Part shown: positions 39,988-48,134 of the stretch, piece by piece
Position numbering within the stretch: position 1 is the stretch's first letter
Layout of the letters: each line of letters opens with the position of its first letter
Assembly: GCA_021787335.1 (NCBI GenBank)
Contig: JAJYMC010000034.1
Location: 62,001-126,000 of the forward strand
Length of the DNA: 64,000 nucleotides
Direction of reading: 5' to 3'
DNA from: Bacillota bacterium
GTDB taxonomy: Bacteria; Bacillota; Sulfobacillia; JAJYWN01; JAJZPE01
The notes under the pieces: model-generated
What the model was told of the DNA's origin: nothing
Databases searched by the model: none
Seen by the model: only the letters and a program-made list of their open reading frames with translations
Translations under genes and position numbers: made by a program

Positions 39988-40039
39988 TTGGCAATTTTTT
40001 CATTAAAAAACTGCCAAAAAAGATTAACCCGCGGGTTAA
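39988..40039 (+). promoter_or_regulatory. 5' hairpin and 16-bp palindrome in the cytochrome leader
   Basis: TTGGCA-A-TTTTTT (39988-40000) and AAAAAA-C-TGCCAA (40005-40017) form a 13-position stem with one A-C mismatch and a four-base loop, right at the expected 5' end of the transcript. A perfect 16-bp palindrome TTAACCCGCGGGTTAA (40024-40039) follows. They could stabilise the mRNA or be a repressor site, respectively. The composition differs strongly from the GC-rich surroundings. Confidence 0.55.
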
Positions 40040-40084
40040 CCTGGGGACACAAGGGGGCACCGGAACGGCCGTCGTTCCAATCGG

Positions 40085-40924
40085 ATGGAGTGGTTTCGCC
40101 GTCATTTCAGGACTATCTATCAAGGTATCAAGGGATTGCCCGCCGGGCTACGGACCGCGCTCCTAGCCGGCTCGGTGGTCATCCTGGTCGTCCTTTTCCT
40201 CACCGGTTTCCGGTTCTACAGCTACACCCAGAACAATCCGCAGTTCTGCCTGTCGTGCCACCTGATGGCTCAGCCCTATGAGCTGTGGCAGACCAGCGAG
40301 CACAAGTCGGTCAACTGCCATAGCTGCCACGAGGCCTCCATCAAGAGCAGCCTCAGCCAGGTCTACGAGCAGGTGACCAAGCACCCGACGACCATCACCA
40401 AGCATGCCGTGGTCCCCAGCACCGCCTGCCAGAGTTGCCACACCGGCAAGGGTCCCACCGGGGCCAAGGACATCACCGGTACCAACGTCCACATCATCCA
40501 CGCCGACAAACAGAAACTCGAGTGCACCCAGTGCCACTCGACCAGCCTCCACCGCTTCGAGGCGCCCGAGAACATCTGCCAGAAGTGCCACCAGGCCAAC
40601 TTCCAGGGCGGGGATAAGGCTGAGAAGATCGCCGGGATGCAGAACCTGAAGTGCTCGAGTTGCCACGACCTGCTGGGTAAGTCGGGCGCGCTGGTGCCCA
40701 CCCGGGCGACCTGCATCACCTGCCACGCGCAGGCTCCCAAGACCGGGCTGCACGCCGCCGTTCAGATGCATGCCCAGAGCGACTGTTACGTCTGCCACAA
40801 GCCGCACGTCGAACCGGCCCCGTCCCGCGCCACCTGCCAGACCTGCCACACCGACCGCCAGAACCACTTCCCCGGCATCGTCTGCCGGACGTGCCACAGC
40901 TTCACGACGGGCGGCGGCGACTGA
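40085..40924 (+). CDS. Membrane-anchored decaheme c-type cytochrome
   Basis: This 279-residue protein has a single N-terminal membrane anchor (about 23-46) followed by ten C-x-x-C-H heme-binding motifs (C-L-S-C-H, C-H-S-C-H, C-Q-S-C-H, C-T-Q-C-H, C-Q-K-C-H, C-S-S-C-H, C-I-T-C-H, C-Y-V-C-H, C-Q-T-C-H, C-R-T-C-H). The first part resembles NapC/NirT/NrfH quinol-oxidising cytochromes (N-N-P-Q-F-C-L-S-C-H, then K-S-V-N-C-H-S-C-H); the rest is a longer multiheme chain. It would carry electrons from menaquinol to an acceptor outside the membrane. No reductase or cytochrome maturation gene is adjacent. The ATG at 40085 has only a weak site upstream. Confidence 0.87.
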   Translation: MEWFRRHFRTIYQGIKGLPAGLRTALLAGSVVILVVLFLTGFRFYSYTQNNPQFCLSCHLMAQPYELWQTSEHKSVNCHSCHEASIKSSLSQVYEQVTKHPTTITKHAVVPSTACQSCHTGKGPTGAKDITGTNVHIIHADKQKLECTQCHSTSLHRFEAPENICQKCHQANFQGGDKAEKIAGMQNLKCSSCHDLLGKSGALVPTRATCITCHAQAPKTGLHAAVQMHAQSDCYVCHKPHVEPAPSRATCQTCHTDRQNHFPGIVCRTCHSFTTGGGD

Positions 40925-40950
40925 GCGGACCCACCACAATAGAGACGACG

Positions 40951-40983
40951 AAGCCGGCCCTATCGCGGGCCGGCTTTCTTTTT
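40951..40983 (+). terminator. Intrinsic terminator after the cytochrome gene
   Basis: AAGCCGGCCC (40951-40960) pairs with GGGCCGGCTT (40967-40976) around a six-base loop. TTCTTTTT follows. It isolates the cytochrome transcript from tldD. Confidence 0.92.
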
Positions 40984-41042
40984 GCCTGGCGGCGCAGGAG
41001 TTGCCCGCTCGCGGTCGAATCTTCGCCTCCAAAAGGAATGAG

Positions 41043-42491
41043 GTGAGCGCCGAGATGCGAGAGACCCTGCGGGAAGTGCTCGAACTGGCGAAGGCCCGCG
41101 GCGCGGGCTACGCCGACATCCGCGTCGTTGAGACCCGCGCGGAGCCAATCACCATGCGAAACGGCAACGTTGAACGAATCTCGACCCGGACCGGCCGCGG
41201 GGCCGGCCTGCGGGTGCTCGTCGACGGGGCCTGGGGCTTTGCCTCGCCGACCTCGATGAACCGCGAGGGCCTCGAGGAGGCGGTCGATCTGGCCGTCCGC
41301 GTCGGACGAGCCAGCGCCCGCTGGAAGCACGGCGCCGGAGTCGAACTGGCCTCTGAGCCGCCACACGAGGATCGCTGGGAGAACCACGTGGCCAAGGACC
41401 CCTTCGAGGTGAAGGTGGAGGACAAGGTCGAACTCCTGACGGCGGCGACCCGGGCGATGACCGAGGTCCCGGAGATCAAGGTGACCGGGGCGCAGGTCGA
41501 CGCGTGGGAAACGAAGCAACTCTTCGCCAGCACCGAAGGCTCGTTCATCGAGCAGCGCAAGGTGGAGTGCGGGGCCGGGGTCATGGCCGTCGCCCGCGAC
41601 GGCCACGATGTCCAGCGCCGCTCGTTCGACGATTACGAGTCCCGCGGCTGGGAGTTCGTCGAGGGCCTGGACCTTGTCGGCCGGGCCGGCCGGCTGGCCC
41701 GCGAGGCCGCCGATCTGCTGAAGGCCGACGTCTGCCCGCGCGGGCGGACGACCTACGTCGCCGGCGGCGGGATGATGGCTCTCCAGATCCATGAGTCCGT
41801 CGGCCACCCCATCGAACTCGACCGGGTCCTCGGGACCGAGGCCACCTTCGCCGGGACCAGCTTCCTCACGCCCGCGGAGCGCGGCCGCTTCCAATACGGC
41901 TCGCCCGAGGTCAACCTGACCGCCGACGCCACCATCGAGGGCGGCCTGGGCAGCTTCGGTTACGACGACGAGGGCGTGCCGGCCCAGCGGAGCGTCATCG
42001 TCGAGAAGGGCCGGTTCGAGAACTTCCTCATGTCGCGGGAGACGGCGACCATGTTCGGCGTCCGGTCCAACGGGACGATGCGGGCCGTGGGGGCGCACAA
42101 CCTGCCGCTCATCCGGATGACCAACGTCAACCTCGAACCGGGGGACTGGACCTTCGAGGAAATCATCCGCGACACCAGGGAAGGCGTCTTCGTCGAGACC
42201 CCGAAGAGCTGGAGCCTCGACGACAAGCGGGTCAACTTCCACTTCGGCCAGGAGATAGCCTGGGAGATCAAGGACGGGGCCCTCGGGCGGATGCTCAAGA
42301 ACCCCGCCCACACGGCCCTCACCCCCGAGTTCTGGGGCTCGATGGACGCCGTCGCCGGGCGGGGCAAGGGCGAGTGGAAGGTCCACGGCACGCCCGGGTG
42401 CGCCAAGGGTGAGCCGGTCCAGGTCATCCACGTCGCCCACGGGGCAGCCCCGGCCCGCTTCCGGAACATCAAAGTGGGGGTGGGACAATGA
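41043..42491 (+). CDS. tldD: Metalloprotease TldD
   Basis: This is the zinc-dependent subunit of the TldD/TldE protease, which removes residues from peptides and matures some modified peptides. The 482-residue protein has the catalytic H-E-S-V-G-H motif (HExxxH) in M-A-L-Q-I-H-E-S-V-G-H-P-I-E near residue 250. The C-terminal block includes R-S-N-G-T-M-R-A-V-G and P-K-S-W-S-L-D-D. The GTG at 41043 follows AAAGGAATGAG; the ATG at 41055 is a less well placed alternative. It overlaps tldE by four bases, so the two subunits are made together. No RiPP precursor was recognised nearby. Confidence 0.92.
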   Translation: MSAEMRETLREVLELAKARGAGYADIRVVETRAEPITMRNGNVERISTRTGRGAGLRVLVDGAWGFASPTSMNREGLEEAVDLAVRVGRASARWKHGAGVELASEPPHEDRWENHVAKDPFEVKVEDKVELLTAATRAMTEVPEIKVTGAQVDAWETKQLFASTEGSFIEQRKVECGAGVMAVARDGHDVQRRSFDDYESRGWEFVEGLDLVGRAGRLAREAADLLKADVCPRGRTTYVAGGGMMALQIHESVGHPIELDRVLGTEATFAGTSFLTPAERGRFQYGSPEVNLTADATIEGGLGSFGYDDEGVPAQRSVIVEKGRFENFLMSRETATMFGVRSNGTMRAVGAHNLPLIRMTNVNLEPGDWTFEEIIRDTREGVFVETPKSWSLDDKRVNFHFGQEIAWEIKDGALGRMLKNPAHTALTPEFWGSMDAVAGRGKGEWKVHGTPGCAKGEPVQVIHVAHGAAPARFRNIKVGVGQ

Positions 42492-43834
42492 TCGGCCGCG
42501 AAGAGGCGCAGCGCCTGCTGGCGAAGACCCTCTCGCTCTCGAAGGCGGAGGAGACTCAGGTCAACCTGCGCGGCGAGACCCTCCACCTGACCCGCTGGAA
42601 CAACAACCACATCCACCAGAACCTGGTCCGCCGGAACACCATCCTGACGGTCAAGGCCATCGACGGCAAGCGCGTTGGGACGGCCTCGACCAATGTCCTC
42701 GACGAAGGCTCCCTCCGGGCGACGGTCGAGCTCGCCCAGCGGAACGCCGCCCTCCAGAAGCCCAACCCGGACCTGGCCCCGCTGCCCGGCCCGGAGCCCA
42801 TCCCCGAGGTGGCCGGCTTCGTCGGACGGACGGCTGAATCGAGCCCCGAGGAACGGGCCGACGCCGCCGGGGTCATCATCACCGCGGCCCAGAAGAAGGG
42901 GCTGACGGCGGCCGGGACGTACTCGGCCGAGGTCGAGGAGATGGCCGTGGCCAACTCCCGCGGGATCAGCGCCTACAACGCCGGCACCACCGGCTTCATC
43001 CGGACCATCGTGAACGCCGGCGACAATACCGGCTACGCCGACCGGATGTCCCGCGACACCGACGACTTCGACCCGGCCGAATTAGCCGCCGAGGCCATCC
43101 TCAAGGCCACCCTCCGCCGGGAGGCGGCCGATCTCGCGACCGGCGAGTGGGACACCATCTTCGAAGAGTACGCCGTGGCCGACCTCATCCGCTTCTTCGG
43201 CTACATCGCCTTCGGGGCCCTGGCCGTCCAGGAGGGTCGGAGCTTCATGGCCGAGGTGATGGGCGAGAAGGCCCTCGGCGAGAACGTCACCATCTGGGAT
43301 GACGGCCTCGACCCGCGGGGGCTGGCCGAGCCCTTCGATGTCGAGGGAGTTCCGAAGAGGAGGGTCGTCATCATCGACCGCGGAGTGGCCCGCGGCGTCG
43401 TCCACAACACGATGACCGCGGCCAAGGAAGGTCGGGCCTCGACCGGCCACGCCGCCGTCAGCGACTGGGGCGACATGGGGCCGATGCCCTCGAACATGTT
43501 CCTCGCCACCGGCTCCTCGACCAAGGACGAGATGGTCCGGAAAACAAAAAAAGGCGTCCTCGTGACGCGCTTCCATTACACCCATTCGCCCGAACCGACA
43601 AGGGTCGTGGCCACGGGGACCACCCGTGACGGGACGTTCCTTATCGAAAACGGGGAGATAACCACCAGATTGCGGAATCTGCGCTACACGCAGAGCCTTA
43701 TCGAGGCCTTCAACCGGGTCGAGGCCGTCGCCTCCAGCGCGCGCATCACCCGCGACTGGTGGAGCACCTTCACCTCGGTGCTGCCGGCCATCAAGATCGG
43801 CGGGTTCAACTTCACCGGCGGCACGACCTTCTGA
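42488..43834 (+). CDS. TldE/PmbA subunit of the TldD/TldE protease
   Basis: This is the 448-residue non-metal partner of TldD. It lacks the HExxxH motif, as expected for TldE, and shows the family blocks E-E-M-A-V-A-N-S-R-G-I, R-R-V-V-I-I-D-R-G-V-A-R-G-V-V-H-N, and S-D-W-G-D-M-G-P-M-P-S-N-M-F. The heterodimer forms a closed chamber in which TldD cleaves. The ATG overlaps the tldD stop (ATGA). It ends 22 bases before the stop of a small convergent gene. Confidence 0.9.
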   Translation: MIGREEAQRLLAKTLSLSKAEETQVNLRGETLHLTRWNNNHIHQNLVRRNTILTVKAIDGKRVGTASTNVLDEGSLRATVELAQRNAALQKPNPDLAPLPGPEPIPEVAGFVGRTAESSPEERADAAGVIITAAQKKGLTAAGTYSAEVEEMAVANSRGISAYNAGTTGFIRTIVNAGDNTGYADRMSRDTDDFDPAELAAEAILKATLRREAADLATGEWDTIFEEYAVADLIRFFGYIAFGALAVQEGRSFMAEVMGEKALGENVTIWDDGLDPRGLAEPFDVEGVPKRRVVIIDRGVARGVVHNTMTAAKEGRASTGHAAVSDWGDMGPMPSNMFLATGSSTKDEMVRKTKKGVLVTRFHYTHSPEPTRVVATGTTRDGTFLIENGEITTRLRNLRYTQSLIEAFNRVEAVASSARITRDWWSTFTSVLPAIKIGGFNFTGGTTF

Positions 43835-43856
43835 GAGGCGCGGCCGAACGCCGTCC

Positions 43857-44027
43857 TCAGGTCGGGCTCTTCTCCAGGAGGGCGCGGACAAGCGACAACC
43901 CGATGAGGGCGATGCCGACGATCCGGGCCACCCAGCTCAGGGTACCAGTCGTCGCGCCGGCCACGAAGATGAAGGCCCACAGGCCGGCGATGGTCCAAAG
44001 AGCGTATTCGAAGAAGGACAGGTCCAC
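43857..44027 (-). CDS. Small membrane protein, 56 aa
   Basis: This encodes a small protein with two hydrophobic segments (about residues 8-25 and 32-50: Y-A-L-W-T-I-A-G-L-W-A-F-I-F-V-A-G-A and R-I-V-G-I-A-L-I-G-L-S-L-V). The GTG at 44027 has AGAGGTG at good spacing. The second segment resembles the closing turn of YqaE/YtpI-like small membrane proteins, but I cannot assign a family. It converges on tldE and diverges from the TIGR04076 gene, whose ATG is only 33 bases away, so the two genes share a regulatory region. Confidence 0.6.
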   Translation of the reverse strand: MDLSFFEYALWTIAGLWAFIFVAGATTGTLSWVARIVGIALIGLSLVRALLEKSPT

Positions 44028-44059
44028 TGCAAAATCACCTCTATGGGAGGGTTTCACGA

Positions 44060-44326
44060 ATGGCTCAAACCTATGATGTCATCGTCACAGTCACCAGTCA
44101 GAAAGGCAAGTGCTCCCACGGGCACAAGGTCGGTGACTCCTGGCGAGTCGGCGGGACCACTCCGGCCGGCCTTTGTCTGTCGGCCCTCGACGCCATGTTG
44201 ACAAACGTCAGGACGATGCAGTTCGGAGGGGAGTTCCCCTGGGAAAGCGACCCCGACCGGGCCACCGTGGTCTGCCCTGACGCCGCCAACCCCGTGGTCT
44301 TCGAACTCAGGCGGGTCAAGCGCTGA
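44060..44326 (+). CDS. TIGR04076 family protein
   Basis: This 88-residue protein has the pattern of the TIGR04076 family: V-I-V-T-V-T-S-Q-K-G-K-C-S-H-G-H-K-V-G-D near the N-terminus, T-T-P-A-G-L-C-L-S-A in the middle, and C-P-D-A-A-N-P-V-V-F-E-L at the end. The family is common in anaerobes and its function is unknown; conserved cysteines and histidines suggest metal binding. The ATG at 44060 follows GGGAGGGTTTCACGA. It appears to be monocistronic. Confidence 0.8.
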   Translation: MAQTYDVIVTVTSQKGKCSHGHKVGDSWRVGGTTPAGLCLSALDAMLTNVRTMQFGGEFPWESDPDRATVVCPDAANPVVFELRRVKR

Positions 44327-44556
44327 CCAGGCGGGGTGAGCCCCGTATGATCTTCGGACTCGAACCGTAGGCTTCGCCCCAACGGGGGCGGAATCCTACC
44401 AGCCGCCGGCCACCTTTTGTCGACTGCGGTCGAAGCAGGGCAGGAACGGGGCTGGCCGGTAGCGAATGCACCGCCCTAATGTGTGGCCGCGGCGCGACCA
44501 ATCGGCGGGATCACCGCCTGGCGCGACCGCTGCCGCCGGGACGGGGAGGGACAGGC

Positions 44557-45672
44557 ATGCCAGAGGGCCGGCGACGGGCCCGTGAGCTTGGTCTGAAAAT
44601 GGGGCGCTTTCCGACCGGACCGCTGAATGCCATCACCGACGTGCCGGGCATCCGTGTCGGCCATCGCGACGTCGTCTTCGGCCAGGGGCGTCTGGTCCCA
44701 GGTGAGGGGCCGGCCCGGACCGGAGTCACCGTCATCGTTCCCGACCAACTCTTTCAGGGTGGCTTCATCAACCGGCTCTTCGCCGGCCACTTCGTCCTGG
44801 CCGCGGCCGGGGAGATGAACGGCTCGGTGATCATCGACGAACTCGGGATCATCGAGGCCCCCATCGCCCTGACCAACACGGTCAGCGTCGGGGTGGTCCG
44901 GGACGCCGTCCTCCACTGGCTCATGAGGCGCTACCCCAGTCTGGGTCTGACCCACGACCCGGTCGCCCCGGTGGTGGCCGAGTGCGACGACAGTTACCTC
45001 AACGATATGCAGGGCGGACACGTCCGAGAAGCCGACGTCTGGGCCGCCCTCGACACGGCCGTGAGCGGGCCGGTGGCCGAGGGGGCCATCGGGGCCGGGA
45101 TGGGGATGACCTGTTTCGACTTCAAGTCGGGGATCGGCACGGCCTCACGCCTGGTGACCATCGGCGAGGCCACCTACACCGTGGGTATCATGGTCATGAC
45201 CAACTTCGGCGAGCGCTGGGCCTGCAACATCCTGGGCGTCCCGGTGGGCGAGGAGATAACCGGTCTGACGACGACGGACACCGTCGAGGGCTCGGGGGTC
45301 ATCATCGTCGCCACCGACGCCCCGATGCTCCCGCACCACCTGCGTCAATTGGCCAAGCGGGCCGCCCTGGGGTTCGGACGGGCCGGCTCCTACGCCTCAT
45401 ATGGCAGCGGCGAGTTCATCATCACCTTCAGCACGGCCAACGCGGTCTCCCGCGACGCGCGGCGGAACACCGTGCCGATGGAGGTCATGGTCGGCTCGCG
45501 GTCCCGGATGAACCCGTTCTATCAGGCGTCCATCGAGGCGGTCGAGGAGGCCGTCCTCAACTCCCTGCTCATGGCGGAGACCATGGAAGGTCGCGACGGC
45601 AACATGGCCTACGCCATCCCCGTCGACGAACTCCTGACGGTCCTCAGGAAATACGGGCGCGGGGCAAAATAG
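44557..45672 (+). CDS. P1 family (S58) peptidase, DmpA/BapA-like
   Basis: This is a 371-residue N-terminal nucleophile aminopeptidase of the S58 family, which acts on D-amino-acid-containing or beta-peptides and is made by self-cleavage. Seen are N-A-I-T-D-V-P-G-I-R-V-G-H near residue 28, G-G-F-I-N-R-L-F-A-G, and T-V-E-G-S-G-V-I-I-V-A-T-D-A-P near 245; the serine in that block is the expected cleavage point and nucleophile. A final G-R-A-G-S-Y-A-S-Y-G-S-G-E block is typical. The ATG at 44557 follows GGGGAGGG; no upstream start is as good. cobO follows 41 bases later. Confidence 0.88.
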   Translation: MPEGRRRARELGLKMGRFPTGPLNAITDVPGIRVGHRDVVFGQGRLVPGEGPARTGVTVIVPDQLFQGGFINRLFAGHFVLAAAGEMNGSVIIDELGIIEAPIALTNTVSVGVVRDAVLHWLMRRYPSLGLTHDPVAPVVAECDDSYLNDMQGGHVREADVWAALDTAVSGPVAEGAIGAGMGMTCFDFKSGIGTASRLVTIGEATYTVGIMVMTNFGERWACNILGVPVGEEITGLTTTDTVEGSGVIIVATDAPMLPHHLRQLAKRAALGFGRAGSYASYGSGEFIITFSTANAVSRDARRNTVPMEVMVGSRSRMNPFYQASIEAVEEAVLNSLLMAETMEGRDGNMAYAIPVDELLTVLRKYGRGAK

Positions 45673-45713
45673 TTCCGGCTTGGCGGGCCGAGCCGGGAAG
45701 CGAGGTGCGGGCG

Positions 45714-46250
45714 ATGGTCAACCGGAAGAAGCGCGGTCTGGTCATGGTCTACACGGGCAACGGCAAGGGCAAGACGACGGCCGCCCTGGGCCTCACGGTC
45801 AGGGCGGTCGGGCATGGTTTCTCGGTCTACCTGATCCAGTTCATGAAGGGCTCCGACACCTACGGCGAGATCGTCGCCCTCCGGAAGTACCTGCCCGGCG
45901 TGACCGTCGAGCAGTTCGGACTGGAGACCTTCGTCAACAAGGCCAACCCCTCGCCTGAGGACAAGGCTCTGGCCGCGCGCGGGCTGGCCCGGGCGCGCGA
46001 GGTGGTGACGGCCGGCGAGCATGACCTGGTCATCCTGGACGAGGTCAATGTGGCCGTCGACTTCAACCTCATCCCCTTCGAGGATCTCATGGCCTTGATC
46101 CGGACGAAGCCGACCCACGTCGACCTGGTCCTGACCGGCCGCTACGCCCGTCCCGAACTGGTCCGCCAGGCCGACCTGGTCAGCGAGGTCCTCGAGATCA
46201 AGCACCACTACGAGGCCGGTGTGCCGGCCCGCGAGGGGATCGAGTTCTGA
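45714..46250 (+). CDS. cobO: Cob(I)yrinic acid a,c-diamide adenosyltransferase
   Basis: This enzyme transfers the adenosyl group of ATP to cob(I)alamin or its precursors, forming adenosylcobalamin. The 178-residue protein has the CobA/CobO P-loop Y-T-G-N-G-K-G-K-T-T-A-A at 13-24, I-Q-F-M-K-G, D-L-V-I-L-D-E-V-N and L-T-G-R-Y-A-R-P, and ends E-I-K-H-H-Y-E-A-G-V-P-A-R-E-G-I-E-F as in the family. It provides the cofactor needed by the ornithine mutase OraSE encoded 31 kb upstream. The ATG at 45714 is 41 bases after the P1 peptidase stop, in the same direction. No other cobalamin gene is in the window. Confidence 0.93.
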   Translation: MVNRKKRGLVMVYTGNGKGKTTAALGLTVRAVGHGFSVYLIQFMKGSDTYGEIVALRKYLPGVTVEQFGLETFVNKANPSPEDKALAARGLARAREVVTAGEHDLVILDEVNVAVDFNLIPFEDLMALIRTKPTHVDLVLTGRYARPELVRQADLVSEVLEIKHHYEAGVPAREGIEF

Positions 46251-46360
46251 TCCTGGCCGGGTTTCCTGGTCGCCAGGGCTCCATCCGCCGGAATCAGGGC
46301 GTAGAATCCCAGAATACGGGCGGGAACCCAGATGAAAAAGGGTTTCTGCCTTTTCCTTTG

Positions 46361-46369
46361 TGCTACAAT
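46361..46369 (+). promoter_or_regulatory. Extended -10 promoter for the TauE-DUF1634 pair
   Basis: TGCTACAAT (46361-46369) matches the extended -10 form TGnTATAAT with one change. It lies 48 bases before the TauE ATG in an otherwise GC-rich gap. The -35 region is poor. Confidence 0.45.
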
Positions 46370-46417
46370 CATGATTGGTCTCGAACAACAAAGACCACGA
46401 ATCCAAGGAGCAGTCCA

Positions 46418-47248
46418 ATGACCACCATCCTCATCTTCGTCATCTCCATCGCCGCGGGCATGCTCGGCGCCATGACCGGCCAGGGCGGCGGCGTCCTCCT
46501 GGTCCCCTTCCTGACCCTGATCATGCGGGTCGACGTCAAGACGGCCATCGCCGCCAGCATCGTCTCGGTGATCGCCACGAGCAGCGGCTCGGCTTCCGCC
46601 TATGTCCGGGACCGACTGTCCAACGTCAAGATCGGCATGTACCTCGAGATGTTCACCATCATCGGCGCCCTCGTCGGGGCGGCCATCACCCTCAGGTCGG
46701 GCGGCCACTTCATCTACATGATCTTCGGCCTCGTCCTCCTGGCGTCGTTCGTGGCCCTCTGGTTCAAACCGGACATGGGTGAAACGGCCAACCTGAAGCA
46801 GGACCGCCTGTCAGCCTTTCTCGAGCTCCACGGGGAGTACTACGACCAGGCCACCGGCAAGACCGTCGCCTACAAGGGGACCCGGGCCGCCTTCGGGGGG
46901 ACGCTGATGTTCGGCGCCGGCCTCATCGCCGGCATGCTGGGGATCGGCGCGGGGGCCCTGAAGGTCCTCATCCACGACCTGGTCATGGAGCTGCCCCCGA
47001 AAGTCTCCACGACCACCAGCAACTTCATCATCGGCGTCACCGCCCTCGCCGGGACCAGCGCCTACCTGGCGGCCGGGCTCATCAAGCCGTCCATCGCCGT
47101 GCCCGTCATCGTCGGCGTGACCATCGGGTCCCGTTTCGGGACCCGCGTCCTGGTCCGGCTGACCAACGCGGCGGTGCGCAAGTTCTTCATGGTCGTCCTC
47201 TTCATTCTCGGATCGGAAATGGTCCTTAGGGGGCTGGGTGTCCTATGA
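46418..47248 (+). CDS. TauE/SafE family sulfite/organosulfonate exporter
   Basis: This is a 276-residue integral membrane protein of the TauE/SafE (COG0730) family, exporters of sulfite or organic sulfur anions. Both halves show the repeated G-M-L-G-x-G-x-G-x motif: A-G-M-L-G-A-M-T-G-Q-G-G-G-V-L-L near residue 12 and A-G-M-L-G-I-G-A-G-A-L-K near 175. Hydrophobic segments fill the rest, with one longer polar loop at about 125-160. The ATG at 46418 follows CAAGGAGCAG. It overlaps the DUF1634 gene by four bases; that pairing is conserved in other bacteria. The true substrate is unknown. Confidence 0.88.
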   Translation: MTTILIFVISIAAGMLGAMTGQGGGVLLVPFLTLIMRVDVKTAIAASIVSVIATSSGSASAYVRDRLSNVKIGMYLEMFTIIGALVGAAITLRSGGHFIYMIFGLVLLASFVALWFKPDMGETANLKQDRLSAFLELHGEYYDQATGKTVAYKGTRAAFGGTLMFGAGLIAGMLGIGAGALKVLIHDLVMELPPKVSTTTSNFIIGVTALAGTSAYLAAGLIKPSIAVPVIVGVTIGSRFGTRVLVRLTNAAVRKFFMVVLFILGSEMVLRGLGVL

Positions 47249-47661
47249 GCAGCAACGTGGTCAGGGATGACGACCCCAAGGGCGGCGAGACGCGCCTCGA
47301 CTTCGACATGGAGATCGTCATCAGTTACGTCCTCATCACCGGGGTGGTCATCAGCCTCATTCTCCTCGTCGCCGGCACGGCGGCTTACGCCATCGCCCAC
47401 CACAGTCTGGCGCTGGCGTACTCCCTGCCGCAGGTGAACCTATACGCGTTCATCAGCCTGACGTTCGTCCACCTCTTCACGGGCGTCTTCACCGCCAAAG
47501 ACGTCATCAACCTGGGGATCATCGCCTTAATGCTGACCCCCTACGTCCGGGTCCTCTTCTCGGCCATCTACTTCGGCGCTATCGAACATAACATGAAGTA
47601 CACCTTGTTCACGACGTTCGTTCTGACCGTCCTGACCTATAGCCTGTTCCTGCGCCTGTAA
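47245..47661 (+). CDS. DUF1634 membrane protein, TauE partner
   Basis: This is a 138-residue DUF1634 protein with three membrane segments (about 28-52, 75-110 and 116-137). The first includes I-S-Y-V-L-I-T-G-V-V-I-S. Genes of this family almost always follow a TauE/SafE exporter, and here it overlaps it by four bases (ATGA), so it is probably an accessory subunit. The role is not known. A GC-rich hairpin 36 bases after the stop may end the transcript. Confidence 0.83.
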   Translation: MSSNVVRDDDPKGGETRLDFDMEIVISYVLITGVVISLILLVAGTAAYAIAHHSLALAYSLPQVNLYAFISLTFVHLFTGVFTAKDVINLGIIALMLTPYVRVLFSAIYFGAIEHNMKYTLFTTFVLTVLTYSLFLRL

Positions 47662-47696
47662 GAAGCGGCGGGGCGACGCCGCCGGAAACCCAAGAA

Positions 47697-47722
47697 GGCC
47701 CACCCCGAAGGTCGGGTGGGCC
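47697..47722. terminator. Hairpin between DUF1634 and the coiled-coil gene
   Basis: GGCCCACCC (47697-47705) and GGGTGGGCC (47714-47722) form a perfect nine-base stem with an eight-base loop between two convergent genes. No T run follows on either strand, so it may rely on Rho or only block 3' decay. Confidence 0.5.
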
Positions 47723-47790
47723 TCATCGGCGCTCGCCGGGACATGGGTCGGGGCGCCGACCGGAGTGCCGGGCCGGGACCTGGCGGGGGT

Positions 47791-48027
47791 TCAGCCCACC
47801 GCCAGCGTTGCCTTGAGCTGGGCGATGCGCTCCTCCAGCCGCTTGGCCTCGCTCCTGTACTCATCCTCCATGGCCTTCAGCCGGACGGCTGAGATATGGA
47901 TGCCGGTCTGCTTCAGGACATAGTTGCGCTCGTGCTCCAGATCGTCCAACTCGGTCTGGAGCTTCTTGATTTCGGCCTCGATGGCCGCGCCGTCGCGCGG
48001 AGCGGCTTGCGGCGTGGCTTCCGACAC
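47791..48027 (-). CDS. Coiled-coil hypothetical protein, 78 aa
   Basis: This small soluble protein has a heptad pattern from about residue 14 to 74 (I-E-A-E-I-K-K-L-Q-T-E-L-D-D-L-E-H-E, later L-E-E-R-I-A-Q-L-K), so it is almost entirely a coiled coil interrupted near residue 45 (T-G-I-H-I-S). The GTG at 48027 follows ACAGGAGGTGCCCTCATC. I recognise no family. The gene seems monocistronic; upstream is the broken ABC transporter gene on the same strand. Confidence 0.6.
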   Translation of the reverse strand: MSEATPQAAPRDGAAIEAEIKKLQTELDDLEHERNYVLKQTGIHISAVRLKAMEDEYRSEAKRLEERIAQLKATLAVG

Positions 48028-48134
48028 GATGAGGGCACCTCCTGTAATATACCCGCCAGGGTATTAGGGTGATGCCCTCATTTTAACTCTATCGGTTCTC
48101 GGTCGTCAACCGTGCTGCGCGTTTCGCGGCCAGC

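Noticed and set aside
44327-44556. Possible small gene or RNA between the TIGR04076 and P1 peptidase genes.
   Set aside because: Only a few short GC hairpins (such as CGGGG/CCCCG) and frames of fewer than 25 codons are present; nothing rises above background for this base composition.
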